Source of the DNA: Conexibacter stalactiti
Lineage (GTDB): Bacteria > Actinomycetota > Thermoleophilia > Solirubrobacterales > Solirubrobacteraceae
Assembly: GCF_035967765.1 (NCBI RefSeq)
Contig: NZ_JAYWIT010000020.1
DNA length: 64,000 nucleotides
Strand: one strand, 5' to 3'
In this document: positions 16,911-25,742 of the stretch, one piece after another
Layout: each line of letters opens with the position of its first letter
Position numbering within the stretch: the stretch's first letter is position 1
The notes under the pieces: generated by a model
Databases searched by the model: none
What the model was told of the DNA's origin: nothing
Seen by the model: only the letters and a program-made list of their open reading frames with translations
Program-made: the position numbers and the translations under genes

Positions 16911-16916
16911 ACTATA
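16911..16916 (-). promoter_or_regulatory. -10 box of a leaderless ppdK promoter
   Basis: On the minus strand TATAGT is followed by six bases and then the ATG of ppdK. No ribosome-binding site fits between. A -35 element is not clear. Confidence 0.5.
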
Positions 16917-16929
16917 TTGGTCGGACCAC

Positions 16930-17655
16930 TTACTGTCGCGCCAACGACCGCAAGTGGACGTGGGCGTGGTGCTCGGCCGTCTCGCTGATCGCCCGCTCCG
17001 CCTGCCGCAGCGCGCGCAGGCTGGCCTGCGGCGCATCCGCGAGCGGCCTCCCCAGCGCCCCGACGAGAAAGCCGTGCGCCTCCTCCGTCAACGGGAAGGC
17101 CGACGCCTCGCAGGCGCTGCAGACGACGCCGCCGGCCGCGCCGGAGAAGCCGCTGAGGTGATCGCTCTCGCCGCACGATGCGCACGAGGCCAGCTGCGGC
17201 GTGAAGCCGCCGGCGACGAGCAGCTTGAGGCGGAAGGCGAGCTGGGACGCCGGCTCGGCGTGGCGCGCGTCGCCGTCGAGCAGCGTCAGGTTGTTCGCCA
17301 GCAGATGGAAGACCGCGGGGCTCGGGTCGTCGGTCTCGAACAGGCGGGAGACGGCGTCGCAGGCGCGCGCGGCGGCGTCGAGCGAGGCGGCGCGCTCGCG
17401 CAGCGGGCCGTGCGGGTCGATCGTGTCGGCGGTCGTGACCGTGTGCAGGTCGCCGCGGCTGAGGTGGAGGTTCAGCGTCAGGTGGAAGAACGGCTCCAGC
17501 CGCGCGCCGAAGCGGCTGCGCGTTCTGCGCGCCCCCTTCGCGATCGCGCCGAGGCGGCCGTGCTCGGGCGTGTAGAGGTGGAGGATGCGGTCGGCCTCGC
17601 CGAAGCGGATCGAGCGCAGCACGATCGCCTCAGTCCGCAGCGAGCGGGATGCCAT
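16930..17655 (-). CDS. recO: DNA repair protein RecO
   Basis: A 241-residue protein with an N-terminal OB fold (TEAIVLRSIRFGEADRILHLYTPEHGRLGAIAKGARR) and a helical C-terminal domain with a zinc-binding pattern CASCGES and CSACEAS. RecO anneals ssDNA and loads RecA with RecR in the RecFOR pathway. It is divergent from the glutaredoxin gene and lies 26 bases ahead of ppdK on the same strand. Start ATG 17655. Confidence 0.95.
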   Translation of the reverse strand: MASRSLRTEAIVLRSIRFGEADRILHLYTPEHGRLGAIAKGARRTRSRFGARLEPFFHLTLNLHLSRGDLHTVTTADTIDPHGPLRERAASLDAAARACDAVSRLFETDDPSPAVFHLLANNLTLLDGDARHAEPASQLAFRLKLLVAGGFTPQLASCASCGESDHLSGFSGAAGGVVCSACEASAFPLTEEAHGFLVGALGRPLADAPQASLRALRQAERAISETAEHHAHVHLRSLARQ

Positions 17656-17723
17656 CTCAGCGGCCGCCCGTCGAGCGGGCGCGCCCGGCCACTTTCGCGG
17701 GGGTCGCTATATTCCCTGAAGTA

Positions 17724-17990
17724 ATGGCAAAGATCATGCTCTACACCACTGATTTCTGCCCGTACTGCGTGCGGGCGAAAGCGCTGCTCGAAAAGCGCGC
17801 GCTGGAGTTCGAAGAGATCAATCTGGCACGTGATCCCGACGGACGCGCGAAGCTCGTCGAGCTGACCGGCATGATGACCTTCCCGCAGATCCTGATCGAC
17901 GGCGAGACGCTCGGCGGCTACGACCAGCTCGCAGCCGCCGACAAGAGCGGCAAGCTCGCCGAGCTGCTCGCCGTGCAGCGCCCCGCCTAG
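17724..17990 (+). CDS. Glutaredoxin (CPYC dithiol type)
   Basis: An 88-residue thioredoxin-fold protein with active site DFCPYCVRAKALLE, cis-Pro TFPQI, and GG-YDQL, the three glutathione-contact regions of classical Grx3-like glutaredoxins. ATG 17724 is chosen by homology and by a TATATT -10 box ten bases upstream (17708-17713). Longer in-frame extensions upstream overlap recO antisense and are unlikely. Its TAG stop is interleaved with the stop of the convergent ABC ATPase (shared CTAG at 17987-17990). The dithiol CPYC type is notable because most actinobacteria use mycothiol and mycoredoxin. Confidence 0.93.
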   Translation: MAKIMLYTTDFCPYCVRAKALLEKRALEFEEINLARDPDGRAKLVELTGMMTFPQILIDGETLGGYDQLAAADKSGKLAELLAVQRPA

Positions 17991-18742
17991 ACCCGCTTCG
18001 CGTCGAGCAGCCGTCTGAGGAAGCGCTGCGTCTCCGGCTGCCGCGGGGCGGTGAAGATCTCCTCCGGCGCGCCGCGCTCGACGATCAAACCCTCGTGCAG
18101 GAAGCAGACCTCGTCGGCGACCTCGCGCGCGAAGCCCATCTCGTGCGTGGTGATCAGCATCGTGATCCCCTCCGCCTTCAGCTCCCGCACCGCCTCCAGC
18201 ACCTCCCCCACCAGCTCGGGGTCGAGCGCGCTGGTGACCTCGTCGAGCAGCAGCGCGCGCGGGTTCGGCGCCAGCGCGCGCACGATCGCGACGCGCTGCT
18301 GCTGACCGCCGGAGAGGCGGTCCGGGTAGGAGTCCTCGCGCCCGGCGAGGCCGAAGCGCGCCAGCAGCTCGCGCGCCCGCTCCTCCGCCTCCGCGCGCCG
18401 CACCTTGTGTGCCCGGCGCGGCGCCAGCGTGACGTTCTCCAGCACCGTCAGGTGCGGGAAGAGGTTGAACGCCTGGAAGACCATCCCCAGTCTGCGGCGC
18501 ACCGCCGGCGGCCGGACGCTCGGATCGGTCACGACCTCGCCGTCGATCAGCACGTCGCCGTCGTCGATCTCGTCGAGCAGGTCGATGCAGCGCAGCAGCG
18601 TCGACTTGCCGGAACCGGACGCGCCGATCAGCGCGATCGCCTTGTGCTCGTGCACGGCGAGGTCGATCCCGCGCAGCACCTGCAGCTCGCCGTAGGCCTT
18701 CGTGACGCCGCGCAGCTCGACGACGGGGCTGGAGGCGCTCAC
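17987..18742 (-). CDS. Polar amino-acid ABC transporter ATP-binding protein
   Basis: A 251-residue ABC ATPase of the polar amino-acid (GlnQ/HisP) type. Walker A GASGSGKS, Q-loop VFQAFNLFPHLTVLENV, signature LSGGQQQRVAIVRAL and Walker B LLLDEVTSALD are intact. It powers import of an amino acid by the permease encoded upstream. The start is GTG 18742, overlapping the permease stop as GTGA, so translation is coupled. Confidence 0.95.
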   Translation of the reverse strand: MSASSPVVELRGVTKAYGELQVLRGIDLAVHEHKAIALIGASGSGKSTLLRCIDLLDEIDDGDVLIDGEVVTDPSVRPPAVRRRLGMVFQAFNLFPHLTVLENVTLAPRRAHKVRRAEAEERARELLARFGLAGREDSYPDRLSGGQQQRVAIVRALAPNPRALLLDEVTSALDPELVGEVLEAVRELKAEGITMLITTHEMGFAREVADEVCFLHEGLIVERGAPEEIFTAPRQPETQRFLRRLLDAKRV

Positions 18743-19593
18743 GCCGTCACCGCCTCCGCCTCGCGGGCGCGACGGCCGCGGCTCTGCATGTGGTCGACGA
18801 AGCGCGCCAACGGCACCGTCACGCAGATGTAGAGCAGCGCGGCAGCCAGCAGCGGCGTGTAGTTGAAGTCCGACGACGCCTGGATCTGCGCGACGCGAAA
18901 CGCCTCCAGCGGGCCGAGCACGGAGATCAGCGCGACGTCCTTCTGCAGCGAGATGAAGTCGTTCAGCAGCGGCGGGATCACGCGTCTGACGGCTTGCGGC
19001 AGGACGACGAAGCGCAGCGCCTGGGTGCGGTTGAGCCCGACGGCCAGCGCCGCGGCGCGCTGCGACGGATGCACCGCGTCGAGGCCGGAGCGATAGACCT
19101 CCGAGACGTAGGCGCTGTAGGTCAGCGCCAGCGCCGCGCCGCCGAGCACGACCGGATCGCTCGGCCAGCCCTCGATCGCCAGCGCCGGGATCCCAAAGCC
19201 GACGAGGTAGACGAGCAGGATCGTCGGCACGCCGCGCATCACGTCGGTGTAGACCGACAGCAGCAGCCGGACCGGGAACAGCGCCGGCGCCTTCGTCGTG
19301 CGCGCCAACGCGATCGCGAGGCCGAGCACCAGCACGACCGCCTCGACGATCATGAACAGCTTCACGTCGAGCCAGAACCCTCTCAGCACGTCCGGGAAGC
19401 TGGTCTTGAACGCCTCCCACGAGAAGAAGGTCTCGCGCACGTCGTCCCAGCCGGGGCTGGTCACGACGAGCGTGGCGAGGCCGCCGATCACGACGACCGA
19501 GGAGGCGAGCGCGATCAGGAAGCCGCGCCGGTCGCGCCGCCGGCGGGCGGCGGCGCGAATCGCTCTGCGGTCGGTCTGTTCGACGGCGGACAC
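18739..19593 (-). CDS. Polar amino-acid ABC transporter permease
   Basis: A 284-residue HisM/GlnP-type permease with about five to six transmembrane helices. The Arg-rich N-terminus precedes the first helix (LIALASSVVVIGGLATLVV); the ATPase-contact EAA loop is AAALAVGLNRTQALRFVVLPQAVRRVIPPL. It has one permease domain, so it likely acts as a homodimer with the co-encoded ATPase. It lies 25 bases after the substrate-binding protein gene. Confidence 0.94.
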   Translation of the reverse strand: MSAVEQTDRRAIRAAARRRRDRRGFLIALASSVVVIGGLATLVVTSPGWDDVRETFFSWEAFKTSFPDVLRGFWLDVKLFMIVEAVVLVLGLAIALARTTKAPALFPVRLLLSVYTDVMRGVPTILLVYLVGFGIPALAIEGWPSDPVVLGGAALALTYSAYVSEVYRSGLDAVHPSQRAAALAVGLNRTQALRFVVLPQAVRRVIPPLLNDFISLQKDVALISVLGPLEAFRVAQIQASSDFNYTPLLAAALLYICVTVPLARFVDHMQSRGRRAREAEAVTA

Positions 19594-19618
19594 CGTGCGG
19601 GCCCGGCGCGCCGGACCG

Positions 19619-20509
19619 CTACTGAAGCTCGGGCGCGCCGGCGGCCTCGCCCATCCACTGCTGCTCGAGTCTGTCGAGCGTGCCGTCCGCTCTCAGCTCG
19701 TCGACCGCTCTGGAGACACAGTCGGTCAGCTCCGAGTCTCTCGCCAGCAGCGCGCCCCACGAGTCGCCGCCGGGCGCCTCGAACTGGCCGATGATCGCGG
19801 CCTCGGGGACCTGCGCGGCCGTCAGGTAGAAGGCACTCGGCAGGTCGACCACGACGGCGTCGACCTGGCCCTGCTTGAGCGCGCGGACGACGTCGTTGGA
19901 GTCATTGAAGACCTTCGGCTGCTTCGACGGCGCGATGCTCTCGGTCGCGGCATCGAGGCTGGTCGTGCCGATCTGGACGCCGAGCTGCGCGTCCTCGAGG
20001 TCGGCGAGCGAGGTCGCTCTGGCGGCGTCCGATCTCTTCAGCGCGACGACCGCCTGCGGGGCGGTGTAGTACGGCGAGGAGAAGTCGACCGCTCTCTCAC
20101 GCTGCGGCGTGATCGAGATCTGGTTGACGTCGAAGTCGAAGCGCTTGGGACCCGGCGCATACGAGGAGTTGAACGGCTCGATCACCCATCTGACCTCGCC
20201 CTCGGCGAAGCCCAGCTGTCTGGCGATCGCGTAGGCGACGGCGCTCTCGAACCCTCTGCCGTTGGTCGGGTCGTCGTCCTCGAAGTACGGCGGGTAGGCC
20301 GGTCTGTCGGTCGCGACGGTCAGCTGGCCGTCGTTGACGAGCGCGAGGCTGTCCTTCTCGCAGGCGGCGGCCGCGGTCGTCGCCGCGCCGGCGGCGGTCG
20401 TGCTCGCGGTCGTCTCCGACGAGTCGTCGTCGGAGCCGCAGGCGGCCAGGGTCAACGGCAGTGCGGCGGCCGTGAGCAGGGCGACGGCATGACGACGTGT
20501 CGGACGCAT
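19619..20509 (-). CDS. Amino-acid ABC transporter substrate-binding lipoprotein
   Basis: A 296-residue SBP_bac_3 family protein. The signal peptide RRHAVALLTAAALPLTLAAC ends with a lipobox (LAAC), followed by a Ser/Thr/Ala-rich linker, then the binding domain starting LTVATDRPAYPPYFEDD and containing FDFDVNQISITPQRERAVDFSSPYY. It captures an amino acid outside the membrane and feeds the adjacent permease. It is the first gene of the three-gene operon; the 122 bases upstream (20510-20631) must hold the promoter, with GAGGAAG at an unusually long distance from ATG 20509 and no clear SD. Confidence 0.94.
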   Translation of the reverse strand: MRPTRRHAVALLTAAALPLTLAACGSDDDSSETTASTTAAGAATTAAAACEKDSLALVNDGQLTVATDRPAYPPYFEDDDPTNGRGFESAVAYAIARQLGFAEGEVRWVIEPFNSSYAPGPKRFDFDVNQISITPQRERAVDFSSPYYTAPQAVVALKRSDAARATSLADLEDAQLGVQIGTTSLDAATESIAPSKQPKVFNDSNDVVRALKQGQVDAVVVDLPSAFYLTAAQVPEAAIIGQFEAPGGDSWGALLARDSELTDCVSRAVDELRADGTLDRLEQQWMGEAAGAPELQ

Positions 20510-20631
20510 GAAAGGAGCTTCGCTTCCTCGTGTGGGGGATGTTTCAGGCCTTCACCCGATAGCCGGTCGGCTTTCCGGGAATGTCGAATCGTAGCGGGGC
20601 GCTCGGCTGACGCGGCCGCTGCGCAGCCGCG

Positions 20632-21486
20632 TCAGCGCGTCATCGGCACGATTCTCGCGCCGCGCGGCCGCGGCTGACAGTTCTCGCAGACGTACGTGCC
20701 GCGGCCGGCAGCGTGGATCTTGCGGACCGGGCCGCCGCACTCGACGCAGCCCTCGTCGGCGCGGCGGTGGATCAGGAAGCGGTCCTGGAAGGAGCCGCGC
20801 GCGCCGTCGAGGTCGCGGAAGTCGTCGATCGAGGCGCCTCTGGCGTCGATGCCGGCGGTGAGCGCGGCGACGATCGCGTCGCGCAGCAGCTCCCACTGCG
20901 CGGTCGTCACTCTGCCGGCGGGGCGCAGCGGATGCAACTTGGAGCGGAACAGCGCCTCGTCGGCGTAGATGTTGCCGACACCGGCGATCCGCTTCTGGTC
21001 GAGCAGGAACGCCTTGATCGGCGCGCGCGAGCCGTGCGCGAGCGCTCTCAGGTGCTCGGCCGTGAAGGCGTCGGAGAACGGCTCGACGCCGAGCCGCGCG
21101 TCGAGGTAGGCGTCAAGCTGGTCCTGGCCCGCGACCAGCCAGCCGGTGCCGAAGCGGCGCGGGTCGACGAAGCGCAGGTCATGGCCGTCGTCGAAGCCGA
21201 AGTGCGCGCGCGTGTACGGTGTTCTGGCGGGCGCGTCGTAGAGCAGGTTGCCCGTCATCCGCAGGTGGATCAGCAGGAACAGCTCCTCCTCCGCCTCCCA
21301 GATCAGGTACTTGCCGCGGCGGTGGAAGCCCTCGATCCGCCGGCCCATCAGCGGGGCGACGACCTCGTTGGGGGCGCGCGGCGCGGTCCAGCGCTCGTCG
21401 CGGACGGCATACGCGACCAGCACGCGACCGACGAGACGGGGCTCCAGCTGGCGGCGGACGGTCTCTACTTCAGGCAGCTCTGGCAC
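20632..21486 (-). CDS. mutM: Formamidopyrimidine-DNA glycosylase
   Basis: A 284-residue base-excision repair enzyme removing 8-oxoguanine and FaPy lesions. It starts with the catalytic PELPEVETVRRQL (Pro2, Glu3), has KYLIWE with the conserved Lys, the H2TH region (DQKRIAGVGNIYADEALF), and a C-terminal zinc finger CVECG...CENCQ. Start is GTG 21486; a TATCTT box (complement of 21494-21499) lies seven bases upstream with no Shine-Dalgarno, so it is probably leaderless. Confidence 0.96.
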   Translation of the reverse strand: MPELPEVETVRRQLEPRLVGRVLVAYAVRDERWTAPRAPNEVVAPLMGRRIEGFHRRGKYLIWEAEEELFLLIHLRMTGNLLYDAPARTPYTRAHFGFDDGHDLRFVDPRRFGTGWLVAGQDQLDAYLDARLGVEPFSDAFTAEHLRALAHGSRAPIKAFLLDQKRIAGVGNIYADEALFRSKLHPLRPAGRVTTAQWELLRDAIVAALTAGIDARGASIDDFRDLDGARGSFQDRFLIHRRADEGCVECGGPVRKIHAAGRGTYVCENCQPRPRGARIVPMTR

Positions 21487-21587
21487 GGCGTCGAAGATAT
21501 CGGGCGCGGCACGGCGGGTTGCTCACCGGATTCCGGGGTCTTAAGATCGGCGGCGGGGTTGCACGCAAACCGACGAGGGGGACGTTG

Positions 21588-22580
21588 ATGCAGATCGCCG
21601 CGTACGCGAACCAGGACGTGCCGAGTTCGCACTACCGCGCCTACCAGCCGATGATCGAGCTGGACCGGCGCGGACACCAGATCGACCTGCGGCTGACGGC
21701 CGCCGACCTCGAGGGCCCGCTGCCCGAGTGCGAGGTCGCGTTCCTCGCGCGCTACAGAGAGCCCGAGGCGCGCGAGCTCGTGCGCGCGCTGCAGGCGCAG
21801 GGGACGACCGTCGTGTGGGACTGCGACGACGACGTCGTCAGCGTGCGCCTCGACGGCGATGCCGAGGCGCAGGCCTACCTCGCCGACCTGCGCGAGATGA
21901 TCCAGCTCGTCGACGTCGTCACGACGACCCGCGACGAGCTCGGCGACATCTTCCTGCGTGAGGGGGCGCGCGCCGTCATCACGATCCCCAACTACCTCGC
22001 CGCGCCCAACCTCGGCCTCGGCAGACGCCACCACGAAGGCATCGTGATCGGCTGGATAGCGTGGATCGACCACCAGAAGGACTGGGATCTGCTCGGACTC
22101 GACGAGGTCTTCAAGGAGCTGCTCGACCGCCACGAGGACCTCCACGTCGAGAGCGTCGGGCCGATCGACCTGCGGCTCGGCGGCGACCGCTACAACCGGC
22201 GCCCGACGGTCACCTTCCCGGAGCTGGGGCCCGCGATCGCGGGCTTCGACATCGGGATCGCGCCGCTGGCGACCGAGATCGAGGCCAACTTCTCGCGCTC
22301 GGACATCAAGTTGAAGGAGTACGCGGTCGCGGGCGTGCCGTGGCTCGCCTCGCCGATCGGCCCCTACGAAGGGATGGGCGAGGAGCAGGGCGGCCGGCTC
22401 GTCGGCGACGACGACTGGTTCGATGCCGTCGACCAGCTCGTGCGCGACGGCCGCGGGCGCCGCAAGCTGGCGAAGAAGGGCCAGCGCTGGGGTCGCGAGC
22501 ACGTGCTCGCGCACCACGTCGACGTCTGGGAGGAGGTGTTCTACGAGGCGGTCGAGCTCAGTGGCCGACGAGTGACTTGA
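21588..22580 (+). CDS. GT-B-like glycosyltransferase of unknown specificity
   Basis: A 330-residue protein resembling glycosyltransferases of the group-1/capsule type. The N-terminal half has SSHYRAYQPMIELDRRGHQI and VVWDCDDDVVSV, a D-x-DDD motif typical of this subgroup, then VVTTTRDELGDIF. The C-terminal half has IGWIAWIDHQKDWDLLGL and IGIAPLATEIEANFSRSDIKLKEYAVAGVPWLAS, the donor-binding EX7E-like region. ATG 21588 has a good ribosome site, GAGGGG, seven bases upstream, and a TAAGAT -10-like box at 21542-21547. The 3' end overlaps the convergent membrane-protein gene by 23 bases. Acceptor and donor unknown. Confidence 0.75.
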   Translation: MQIAAYANQDVPSSHYRAYQPMIELDRRGHQIDLRLTAADLEGPLPECEVAFLARYREPEARELVRALQAQGTTVVWDCDDDVVSVRLDGDAEAQAYLADLREMIQLVDVVTTTRDELGDIFLREGARAVITIPNYLAAPNLGLGRRHHEGIVIGWIAWIDHQKDWDLLGLDEVFKELLDRHEDLHVESVGPIDLRLGGDRYNRRPTVTFPELGPAIAGFDIGIAPLATEIEANFSRSDIKLKEYAVAGVPWLASPIGPYEGMGEEQGGRLVGDDDWFDAVDQLVRDGRGRRKLAKKGQRWGREHVLAHHVDVWEEVFYEAVELSGRRVT

Positions 22581-23055
22581 GCAGCACCAGCAGCACGCCG
22601 ATGGTGGTCAGCACGGCGCCGGCGACGAGGCTGCGGCCGACCGAGACGCCGGCGGCGCGGTAGGCGCCGAAGGCATAGAGGCCGAGTATCGCGACGCCGA
22701 ACCACTTCGCCGTCGTGTACGCCGTCTCCAGCTCCATCCAGTCGAGCGCCGCGAGCACGAAGAAGACGATCGGCGCGAGCGCCGCGACGCCGTGGACGGC
22801 GATGCCGGCGAGGATCTCGCGGCGGTCTCTGCCGGTGAGCGGCCGGTGCAGCTCGATCATCTCCTGGAGGAACTCGGCGTACGCCTCCGCGACGGCGACC
22901 ACGAACGCGGCGCCGACGATCGAGATGATCGCGGTGGCGGGCGAGGCGTGCTCGTGGTCGAGCACGAGCACGAGCGCCAGCACGACGATCGAGCCGTAGA
23001 CGACCGTGCCGGCGTGGCCCTCCGTGACGTGGTGTCTCAGCCAGCGCCAGACCAT
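22558..23055 (-). CDS. Small integral membrane protein, unknown family
   Basis: A 165-residue protein with about five hydrophobic helices (TVVYGSIVVLALVLVLD, AIISIVGAAFVVAVAEAYAEF, GVAALAPIVFFVLAALDW, WFGVAILGLYAFGAYRAAG, SLVAGAVLTTIGVLLVLL). Acidic and polar residues occur inside the second helix, as in channel- or VIT-like proteins, but no known motif is recognised. ATG 23055 is chosen as it follows no upstream hydrophobic part; ATG 23100 would overlap the divergent YjbR start. Function unknown. Confidence 0.65.
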   Translation of the reverse strand: MVWRWLRHHVTEGHAGTVVYGSIVVLALVLVLDHEHASPATAIISIVGAAFVVAVAEAYAEFLQEMIELHRPLTGRDRREILAGIAVHGVAALAPIVFFVLAALDWMELETAYTTAKWFGVAILGLYAFGAYRAAGVSVGRSLVAGAVLTTIGVLLVLLKSLVGH

Positions 23056-23098
23056 GGGTTGTGGAGTATCGCGGCTGCGGCGGTGGTAGACATCCGCC

Positions 23099-23482
23099 AT
23101 GGCCGACGTCGACGACGTGCGGCGGCTCGCGCTCGAGCTGCCGGAGACGAGCGAGCGCCCCTCCTACGGGACGCCGGGCTTCCGCGTCAAGGACAGACTG
23201 TTCGCGCGGCTGCGGTTCGACGGCGGCGGCAGAGGCGCGCCGGCCGACGCCGGCAACGACGTGCTCGTGCTGATGTGCGCGGAGCTTGCGGAGAAGGAGG
23301 CGCTGATCGCGGCGGAACCACGCAAGTTCTTCACGACTTCGCACTACGACGGCTATCCGATGGTGCTCGTACGGCTGGCGCAGGTCGACGCCGGGGAGCT
23401 GCGCGAGCTGCTCGTCGAGGCGTGGCTGGCGCGGGCGCCGAGCCGACTGCGGGCCGCGCACGAGGAGGGACTCAGCGGCTGA
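23099..23482 (+). CDS. MmcQ/YjbR family protein
   Basis: A 127-residue protein with the MmcQ/YjbR (CyaY-like) fold: it starts ADVDDVRRLALELPETSERPSYG, then FRVKDRLFARLR and KFFTTSHYDGYPMVLVRL, ending in RELLVEAWLARAPSRL. Family members are called DNA-binding by structural analogy; the cellular role is not known. It is divergent from the membrane-protein gene at 23055 and convergent with deoB. The Gly/Asp/Ala insertion at residues 42-52 is longer than usual. Confidence 0.85.
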   Translation: MADVDDVRRLALELPETSERPSYGTPGFRVKDRLFARLRFDGGGRGAPADAGNDVLVLMCAELAEKEALIAAEPRKFFTTSHYDGYPMVLVRLAQVDAGELRELLVEAWLARAPSRLRAAHEEGLSG

Positions 23483-23530
23483 GCCCGCGGCGGGGAGTCC
23501 GGCTTCGCGCAGGTGGGTTCGCGCCGGCGC

Positions 23531-24706
23531 TCAGCCGACGAACGGCGTGCCCGGCAGCGCGGGCGCGTCACGGCCGGCGAGCCAGCGCAGCGCGCTCGCC
23601 CCCACGTCGGCGAGCGGACCGTCGTGGCGGCGACCGCCGTGGCCGTCGAAGAGTGCCAGCAGCGGCGCGTGCTCGCGCGTGTGGTCGGTTCCGGGTTGGG
23701 CCGGATCGCAGCCGTGGTCGGCGGTCAGCACGAGCAGGTCGCCGGGCCGCATCAGCTCCTCCCAGCGGCCGACCGCGACGTCGATCTCTCTCAGCGCACG
23801 ATGGAAGCCGGCGACGTCCTTGCGGTGACCGTAGACCTGATCGGTCTCGATCAGGTTCGTGAAGACGAACCCCTCGTCCAGCCGCTCGAGCAGCGCGGTC
23901 GTCGCCGCGATCGCCTCGGCGTTCGTCGCGCCCGCGTGCTGGTGAGCGAAGCCGCCGCCGCCGAACAACTGCCCGACCTTGCCGACCGCGTGCGTCTCGA
24001 TGCCGGCCTCGCGCAGCTCGTCGAGATGGCTGCGGCTGGTCGGCGGCAGCGCGAAGTCGCGGCGGTCGCGCGTGCGCTCGAAGGCTCCGGGCGGCCCGTC
24101 GAAAGGGCGCGCGATCACGCGCCCGACCGCGTGCTCCCCCACCATCAGCTTGCGCACGCGCGCGCAGAGTCTGTGCAGCTCCTGCGCAGACAGCGCGTCG
24201 GTGTGCGCGGCGATCTGGAGGACCGAGTCCTGCGAGGTGTAGACGATCAGCGCGCCGTCGCGCAGCGACGCCTCGCCGTACTCGTCGATCACGGTGATGC
24301 CGTCGGTCGGCGCGTTGCAGAGCACCGTGCGTCCACTCGCCCGCTCGATCAGCGCGATCACCTCGGGCGGGAAGCCGTCGGGATAGGTGGGGCGCGGCTG
24401 ACGCGCGACGACGCCCATCAGCTCCCAGTGGCCGGTCGTGGAGTCCTTGCCGGGGCCGAGCGCGTGGAGGCGGCCGTGGAGCACCGGAGCCGTCGACGGC
24501 GCGACGCCCTCCAGCGGCAGGATCGAGCCGAGCCCGAGCCGCTCCATCCGCGGCAGCTCGAGCCCGCCGGCCAGCTCAGCGAGATGGGCGAGCGTGTTGG
24601 CGCCGGCGTCGCCGTAGGCGGCCGCGTCCGGCAGCGCGCCGGCGCCGACGGCGTCGAGCACGACGACGATCGCGCGTCGTGCGCTCGGACGGTTGACCCC
24701 TGGCAT
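23531..24706 (-). CDS. deoB: Phosphopentomutase
   Basis: A 391-residue alkaline-phosphatase-superfamily enzyme interconverting (deoxy)ribose 1- and 5-phosphates in nucleoside salvage. Visible are the metal sites VVLDAVGAGALPDA, GKDSTTGHWELMG with the phosphoryl-accepting Thr, the DQVYGHRKDVAGF region, and TADHGCDP...TDHTREHAPLL. The ATG at 24706 lies eight bases after a TAGCCT -10 box (complement of 24715-24720) that overlaps the xerD stop codon, so deoB may have its own leaderless promoter besides read-through. Confidence 0.95.
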   Translation of the reverse strand: MPGVNRPSARRAIVVVLDAVGAGALPDAAAYGDAGANTLAHLAELAGGLELPRMERLGLGSILPLEGVAPSTAPVLHGRLHALGPGKDSTTGHWELMGVVARQPRPTYPDGFPPEVIALIERASGRTVLCNAPTDGITVIDEYGEASLRDGALIVYTSQDSVLQIAAHTDALSAQELHRLCARVRKLMVGEHAVGRVIARPFDGPPGAFERTRDRRDFALPPTSRSHLDELREAGIETHAVGKVGQLFGGGGFAHQHAGATNAEAIAATTALLERLDEGFVFTNLIETDQVYGHRKDVAGFHRALREIDVAVGRWEELMRPGDLLVLTADHGCDPAQPGTDHTREHAPLLALFDGHGGRRHDGPLADVGASALRWLAGRDAPALPGTPFVG

Positions 24707-24717
24707 GGGCGCGGAGG

Positions 24718-25668
24718 CTAGCGAAGCTGCGCGCGCGGGTGCGCGTCGAAGTACACGTCCCGCAGCCGGTCGGCCGAGAGGTGCGTGTAGATCTGCGTCG
24801 TGGCGATGTCGGCGTGGCCGAGCATCTCCTGCAGCGAGCGGAGGTCGCAGCCGCCGGCGAGCAGGTGCGTGGCAAAGGTGTGCCGCAGCGTGTGCGGGCT
24901 CATCTTGTCGCTCAGGCCGGCGCTTCTGGCGTGGCGCTGGACGATCTTGTAGAGCCCCTGGCGCGTCAGGCCCTGCCCCCGCTGGTTGACGAAGACGCGC
25001 TTCTCCTCGTTGACGCCGACGAGGATCGGACGGCCGCGCAGCAGGTAGAAGCGCAGCGCCTCGAGCGCCTTCGAGCCGATCGGGACGAGCCGCTCCTTGC
25101 TGCCCTTTCCGTTGGCGCGCAGGACGCCGTCCTCGACGTCGATCTCGTCGAGCTGCATGTCGACCGCCTCGGAGGCGCGCAGGCCGCAGGCGTACATCAG
25201 CTCCAGCAGCGCGCGGTCGCGCAGCGCGGCGGGATTCGTCCCTCTCGGCTGTGTCAGCAGCTGCTGGACCTCGTCGCGGCTGAGCACCTTCGGCAGCCGC
25301 TTGCCGCGCGGCGGGCCCTTCAGCTCGGCCGTCGGGTCGCGGTCGAGGATCTCCTCGCGGCGCAGGTGACGGTAGAACGAGCGCAGGCAGGCCACCTTGC
25401 GCTGGACGGTCGTGGCCGCGGCGGGCGCGCGGCCGTCGCCGCCCTGCGCCAGCGCGCCGACGAAGGCCGCGAGATCGCTGTGGTCGACGTCGAGCGCGTC
25501 CTTGCCGGCGCGCTGCAGGAACGCGCCGTACTGGAGCAGGTCGGAGCGATACGCCTCGAGCGTGTTGCGGCTCAGGCCGCGCTCCAGCTCCAGGTACGCG
25601 ATGAAGTCGAGCACCAGGTCCTCGAAGGAGCCGGTGCGCAGCGGTTCGATCAGCGGCGTCGTCGTCAT
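24718..25668 (-). CDS. xerD: Tyrosine recombinase XerD
   Basis: A 316-residue tyrosine recombinase resolving chromosome dimers with XerC at dif. The N-terminal SAM-like domain holds LERGLSRNTLEAYRSDL; the catalytic residues Arg (ACGLRASEAV), Lys (GKGSKERLVP), His-x-x-Arg (SPHTLRHTFATHLLAGG), His (EMLGHADIATTQIYTH) and Tyr are all present. Length and conserved place next to the Nudix and pyrG genes mark it as the housekeeping XerD, not a phage integrase. ATG 25668 is used; the 74-base gap behind the Nudix gene has no further gene. Confidence 0.95.
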   Translation of the reverse strand: MTTTPLIEPLRTGSFEDLVLDFIAYLELERGLSRNTLEAYRSDLLQYGAFLQRAGKDALDVDHSDLAAFVGALAQGGDGRAPAAATTVQRKVACLRSFYRHLRREEILDRDPTAELKGPPRGKRLPKVLSRDEVQQLLTQPRGTNPAALRDRALLELMYACGLRASEAVDMQLDEIDVEDGVLRANGKGSKERLVPIGSKALEALRFYLLRGRPILVGVNEEKRVFVNQRGQGLTRQGLYKIVQRHARSAGLSDKMSPHTLRHTFATHLLAGGCDLRSLQEMLGHADIATTQIYTHLSADRLRDVYFDAHPRAQLR

Positions 25669-25742
25669 CGACACCGTGGTTCCACCCCCGGGCGGCGGCT
25701 CCTGCCGCCGCAACGAAGCGCCCAGCCTCGGGCGGCTGTGCG

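Noticed and set aside
20510..20631. Riboswitch in front of the amino-acid transporter
   Set aside because: No known riboswitch core sequence or convincing paired elements could be recognised.
24718..25668. Phage or island integrase
   Set aside because: Tyrosine recombinase has the length, motifs and conserved neighbours of housekeeping XerD.
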